NCBI RefSeq assembly: GCF_004571065.1
Contig: NZ_SPQN01000024.1
Span: 1 to 43,714 of the forward strand
DNA from: Geodermatophilus sp. DF01-2
GTDB taxonomy: Bacteria > Actinomycetota > Actinomycetes > Mycobacteriales > Geodermatophilaceae
Direction: 5' to 3'
Length of the DNA: 43,714 nucleotides
This document shows positions 41,890 through 43,714 of the stretch, piece by piece. Positions within the stretch are counted from its first letter, which is position 1; each line of letters starts with the position of its first letter. Below the pieces are notes generated by a model, which saw only the letters and a program-made list of their open reading frames with translations, was not told where the DNA came from and did not search any database. The translations under genes and the position numbers were made by a program.

Positions 41890-42659
41890 TGGGACCGCCG
41901 CGCTTCGACCCACGTGGCCTGGCCCGGATCTACGACTCGCCGGCTGTGAGGGCGCAGCGGACCGTGACCCGCCGACTGCTCGACGCCCGGCCCGGCGAGA
42001 CTCTCCTGGACCTCGGTTGCGGACCCGGGCACCTCACCAGCGAGCTGGCTGCGGAGACGAGCGGCGACGGGCGATTCATCGCCCTCGACCGGCAACCCGG
42101 GATGGTCCAGGCCGCAGCTTCCAGGGCGGTCGCGGCAGGAGTCGCCCAGCGGTGCCTCTTTGTCCTCGGCGAGGCAACGGCCGTACCGCTCGCCCCGGGG
42201 ACATGCGACGGGGTCGTGGCCGTCCAGGTCCTCGAATACGTCCCCGACATCGCCCGGGCGCTTGCCGAGATCCACCGCGTCCTGAGACCGGGAGGACGCG
42301 CGGTCATCCTGGACACGGACTGGCGGTCCTGCATCTGGCACAGCGCGGACGACACGAGGACCGACACGGTGCTGCGCGCTTGGGACGAGCATTGCGTCCA
42401 TCCGCATCTCCCCGCCCACCTGCTGCCCATGGCACGCGCGGCAGGATTCACCTGCGCCGAGGTGCATGCCGTGCCGTTGGTGGAGACCGACACCCGGGCG
42501 GACACCTACAGCATGGGCATGCTGGCCACCATCGCCCACTTCGTGGGGCGCCGACAGCCCGAACTGGTGGAGGCCTGGCGGGCCGACATCCGCTCAGGGG
42601 CCGCCGAGGGGGACTACTTCTTCAGCCTCACCCGCTTCGCGACGGTGATCCGGTGCTGA
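41889..42659 (+). CDS. Class I SAM-dependent methyltransferase
   Basis: 256 residues. SAM-binding motif I is LLDLGCGPGHLTSEL, followed by acidic residue in FIALDRQPGMV, GEATAVPLAPGTCDGVVAVQVLEYV (motifs II-III, UbiE/Methyltransf_11 style) and HRVLRPGGRAVILDTDW. No substrate-specific feature recognised. ATG 41889 overlaps the MFS stop (TGATG); GTG 41886 is adjacent. It is the last gene reading in this direction before a 159-base spacer. A link to the CoA pathway is only by position. Confidence 0.87.
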   Translation: MGPPRFDPRGLARIYDSPAVRAQRTVTRRLLDARPGETLLDLGCGPGHLTSELAAETSGDGRFIALDRQPGMVQAAASRAVAAGVAQRCLFVLGEATAVPLAPGTCDGVVAVQVLEYVPDIARALAEIHRVLRPGGRAVILDTDWRSCIWHSADDTRTDTVLRAWDEHCVHPHLPAHLLPMARAAGFTCAEVHAVPLVETDTRADTYSMGMLATIAHFVGRRQPELVEAWRADIRSGAAEGDYFFSLTRFATVIRC

Positions 42660-42818
42660 GCCCGTCCCGCCGCCCGGACACACGGCGGCTCGGTCCTCGA
42701 ATAGACAGGGGCAGTGGTGCGTGCGGATCTCGGCCGGGAGGAGACGGCGCGGGCGGTCCCGGGATCGTCGATGTCACCGCGACCGAGCGGGCGGTGCGGG
42801 GGGACGAGAGAGGTTGGG

Positions 42819-43654
42819 ATGACGGGCGACGTGAAGAAATTGATCAGGCAGTACCTCAGTGGCTCCACCGAGGTCGTCGAACCGCGCGACGCCGCCACCG
42901 TCGTCCTCCTGCGGGACGGCGCGCGAGGTCTTGAGGTCTACCTGCTCCGCCGGCGCCCCACGATGGCGTTCGCGGCGGGGATGCACGTGTTCCCGGGAGG
43001 AGCCGTCGACCCCCGCGACCGCGACGGTGGGGTGCCCTGGGTCGGACATCCACCCACGACGTGGGCCGAGGCCCTCTCCTGCGACACCGAGCTGGCCGCC
43101 GCGCTGGTGTGTGCCGCCGTCCGTGAGACGTTCGAGGAATCCGGCGTCCTGCTCGCCGCGCGCCAAGACGGGAGGCAGGTCACGGACACCACGGGGGAGG
43201 ACTGGGAACGGGACCGGCTGGCACTCATCGACGGCACGCTGGCCCTCAGCAACTTCCTCCGGGCACGGGCGCTGCTGTTGCGAGCGGACCTGCTCCGGCC
43301 TTCGCGCACTGGATCACGCCGGAGTGGCAGCCCCGCCGCTTCGACACCCGGTTCTTCCTCGCTGAGCTGCCCGCAGGCCAGCACACTCGGGACGTCGGCG
43401 GCGAAGCCGACCGGGTGACCTGGCTGCCCGTCGCCGTGGCATACGAGGCCTTCCGGTCCGGCTCGCTCCCGCTGCTAAATGCCACCGCGTCCACGGTGCG
43501 CGATCTCTCCGCCCACACGGACGTGTCCGCCGCGATGGCCGCACCGCGTCGCATACGAACAATCCGGAGCCGTGTCATCGAGACGGATGAACCGTCCTGG
43601 AACCGATGGAGGGTGGCGATCAGGCCACCTCACGGCGTGAGGCGATGGAACTAG
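42819..43654 (+). pseudogene. NUDIX hydrolase, frameshifted and probably IS-interrupted
   Basis: From ATG 42819 the frame gives EVVEPRDAATVVLLRDGARG, HVFPGGAVDPRDRDG and the NUDIX box end AAVRETFEESGVLL (REUxEExGU), then NFLRARALLLRADLLRP. At about 43298-43301 a C is missing from CGGCC(C)TTCGCG. The continuing sequence moves to another frame, which reads FAHWITPEWQPRRFDTRFF, AELPAGQ and DRVTWLPVAVAYEAFRSG, the normal remainder of this NUDIX family, ending at a TAG at 43652. The last ~22 codons (from about 43588) appear to be IS3-family end sequence rather than NUDIX. A base-calling error could mimic the frameshift. Confidence 0.8.
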
Positions 43655-43714
43655 CATACTCCATTTCCTTCTCGATGGGCGGCATGTTGCCGATCGAGGA
43701 ATGGAGTCTTTCGG
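43588..43714 (-). mobile_element. End of an IS3-family element (continues past window)
   Basis: The transposase C-terminus at 43620-43714 shows an IS lies here. TGAACCGTCCTGG at 43588 resembles the TGAACC... termini I recall for actinobacterial IS3-family elements and is where NUDIX similarity stops. The exact end and target duplication cannot be fixed from one side. Confidence 0.55.
43620..43714 (-). CDS. IS3-family transposase OrfB, C-terminal fragment
   Basis: Minus-strand frame entering at the window edge reads ERLHSSIGNMPPIEKEMEYA and then ASSIASRREVA before a TGA at 43620-43622. The R-x-H-S-S-I/L-G-x-x-x-P block is the hallmark C-terminal end of IS3-family DDE transposases (integrase-core OrfB). 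Only 31 residues are visible; whether the rest is intact cannot be judged. Confidence 0.8.
   Translation of the reverse strand, partial: ERLHSSIGNMPPIEKEMEYASSIASRREVA

Noticed and set aside
42660-42818. CCGCCG/CGGCGG hairpin after the methyltransferase as a terminator
   Set aside because: Six base pairs around a ten-base loop and no T-tract; no better than chance in this composition.
1-43714. CRISPR arrays, tRNA or rRNA genes
   Set aside because: Looked for regularly spaced repeats and for tRNA arm patterns such as GGTTCGA-type loops; none found by eye.

Overview
High-GC actinobacterial chromosome. The left half follows the conserved actinobacterial order rne-rplU-rpmA-obg-proB ... proA-MoxR-VWA-nadD-rsfS-phosphatase-DegV-comEA-comEC, which I recall from Mycobacterium tuberculosis (Rv2444c to Rv2414c). 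Composition, GTG starts and the style of the intergenic palindromic repeats suggest Geodermatophilaceae (Blastococcus/Geodermatophilus/Modestobacter), but no marker in the window proves the family.

Region 1 (1-21.6 kb) is housekeeping DNA. It carries RNase E/G (5' end outside the window), L21, L27, Obg, glutamate 5-kinase, peptide deformylase, a decayed PEP mutase-like gene, a Phd/PIN toxin-antitoxin pair, a divergent zinc-uptake block (zur, znuB, znuC, znuA on the minus strand, with a Zur-like box at the znuA start), proA, a MoxR ATPase with its VWA partner, nadD, rsfS, a histidine phosphatase, DegV, comEA and comEC. Most neighbours overlap by 1-10 bases. Several genes have a TANNNT box 6-7 bases before the start codon, as expected for leaderless transcripts. 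A GC-rich palindromic repeat family lies inside rne, after rne and immediately before obg.

Region 2 (21.6-23.0 kb) is a scar: a truncated IS5-like transposase and about 700 bases with no recognisable gene. holA, the usual gene after comEC, is absent here.

Region 3 (23.0-42.7 kb) is a catabolic locus. On the minus strand lie a FadR-type GntR regulator, a luciferase-like flavin oxidoreductase and a CaiB/BaiF CoA-transferase. Divergently, behind a TTGACA-N18-TAGGGT promoter, lies one long tightly packed operon: a branched-chain-amino-acid-type ABC transporter (five genes), MmgE/PrpD protein, MaoC-like protein, acyl-CoA dehydrogenase, second MaoC-like protein, second CaiB, second MmgE/PrpD, second acyl-CoA dehydrogenase, a CaiB fused in one frame to a malyl-/methylmalyl-/citramalyl-CoA lyase (Mcl/CitE type), an MFS transporter and a methyltransferase. 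The two MaoC proteins resemble the two halves of mesaconyl-CoA hydratase, and only the second keeps the catalytic His. Together the genes can be drawn as import, CoA activation, dehydrogenation, hydration and lyase cleavage of a branched C5-type dicarboxylate (methylsuccinate, mesaconate, itaconate or citramalate class). The substrate is inferred, not shown.

Region 4 (42.8 kb to the end) is a NUDIX gene broken by a one-base frameshift and then apparently by an IS3-family element that runs off the window.
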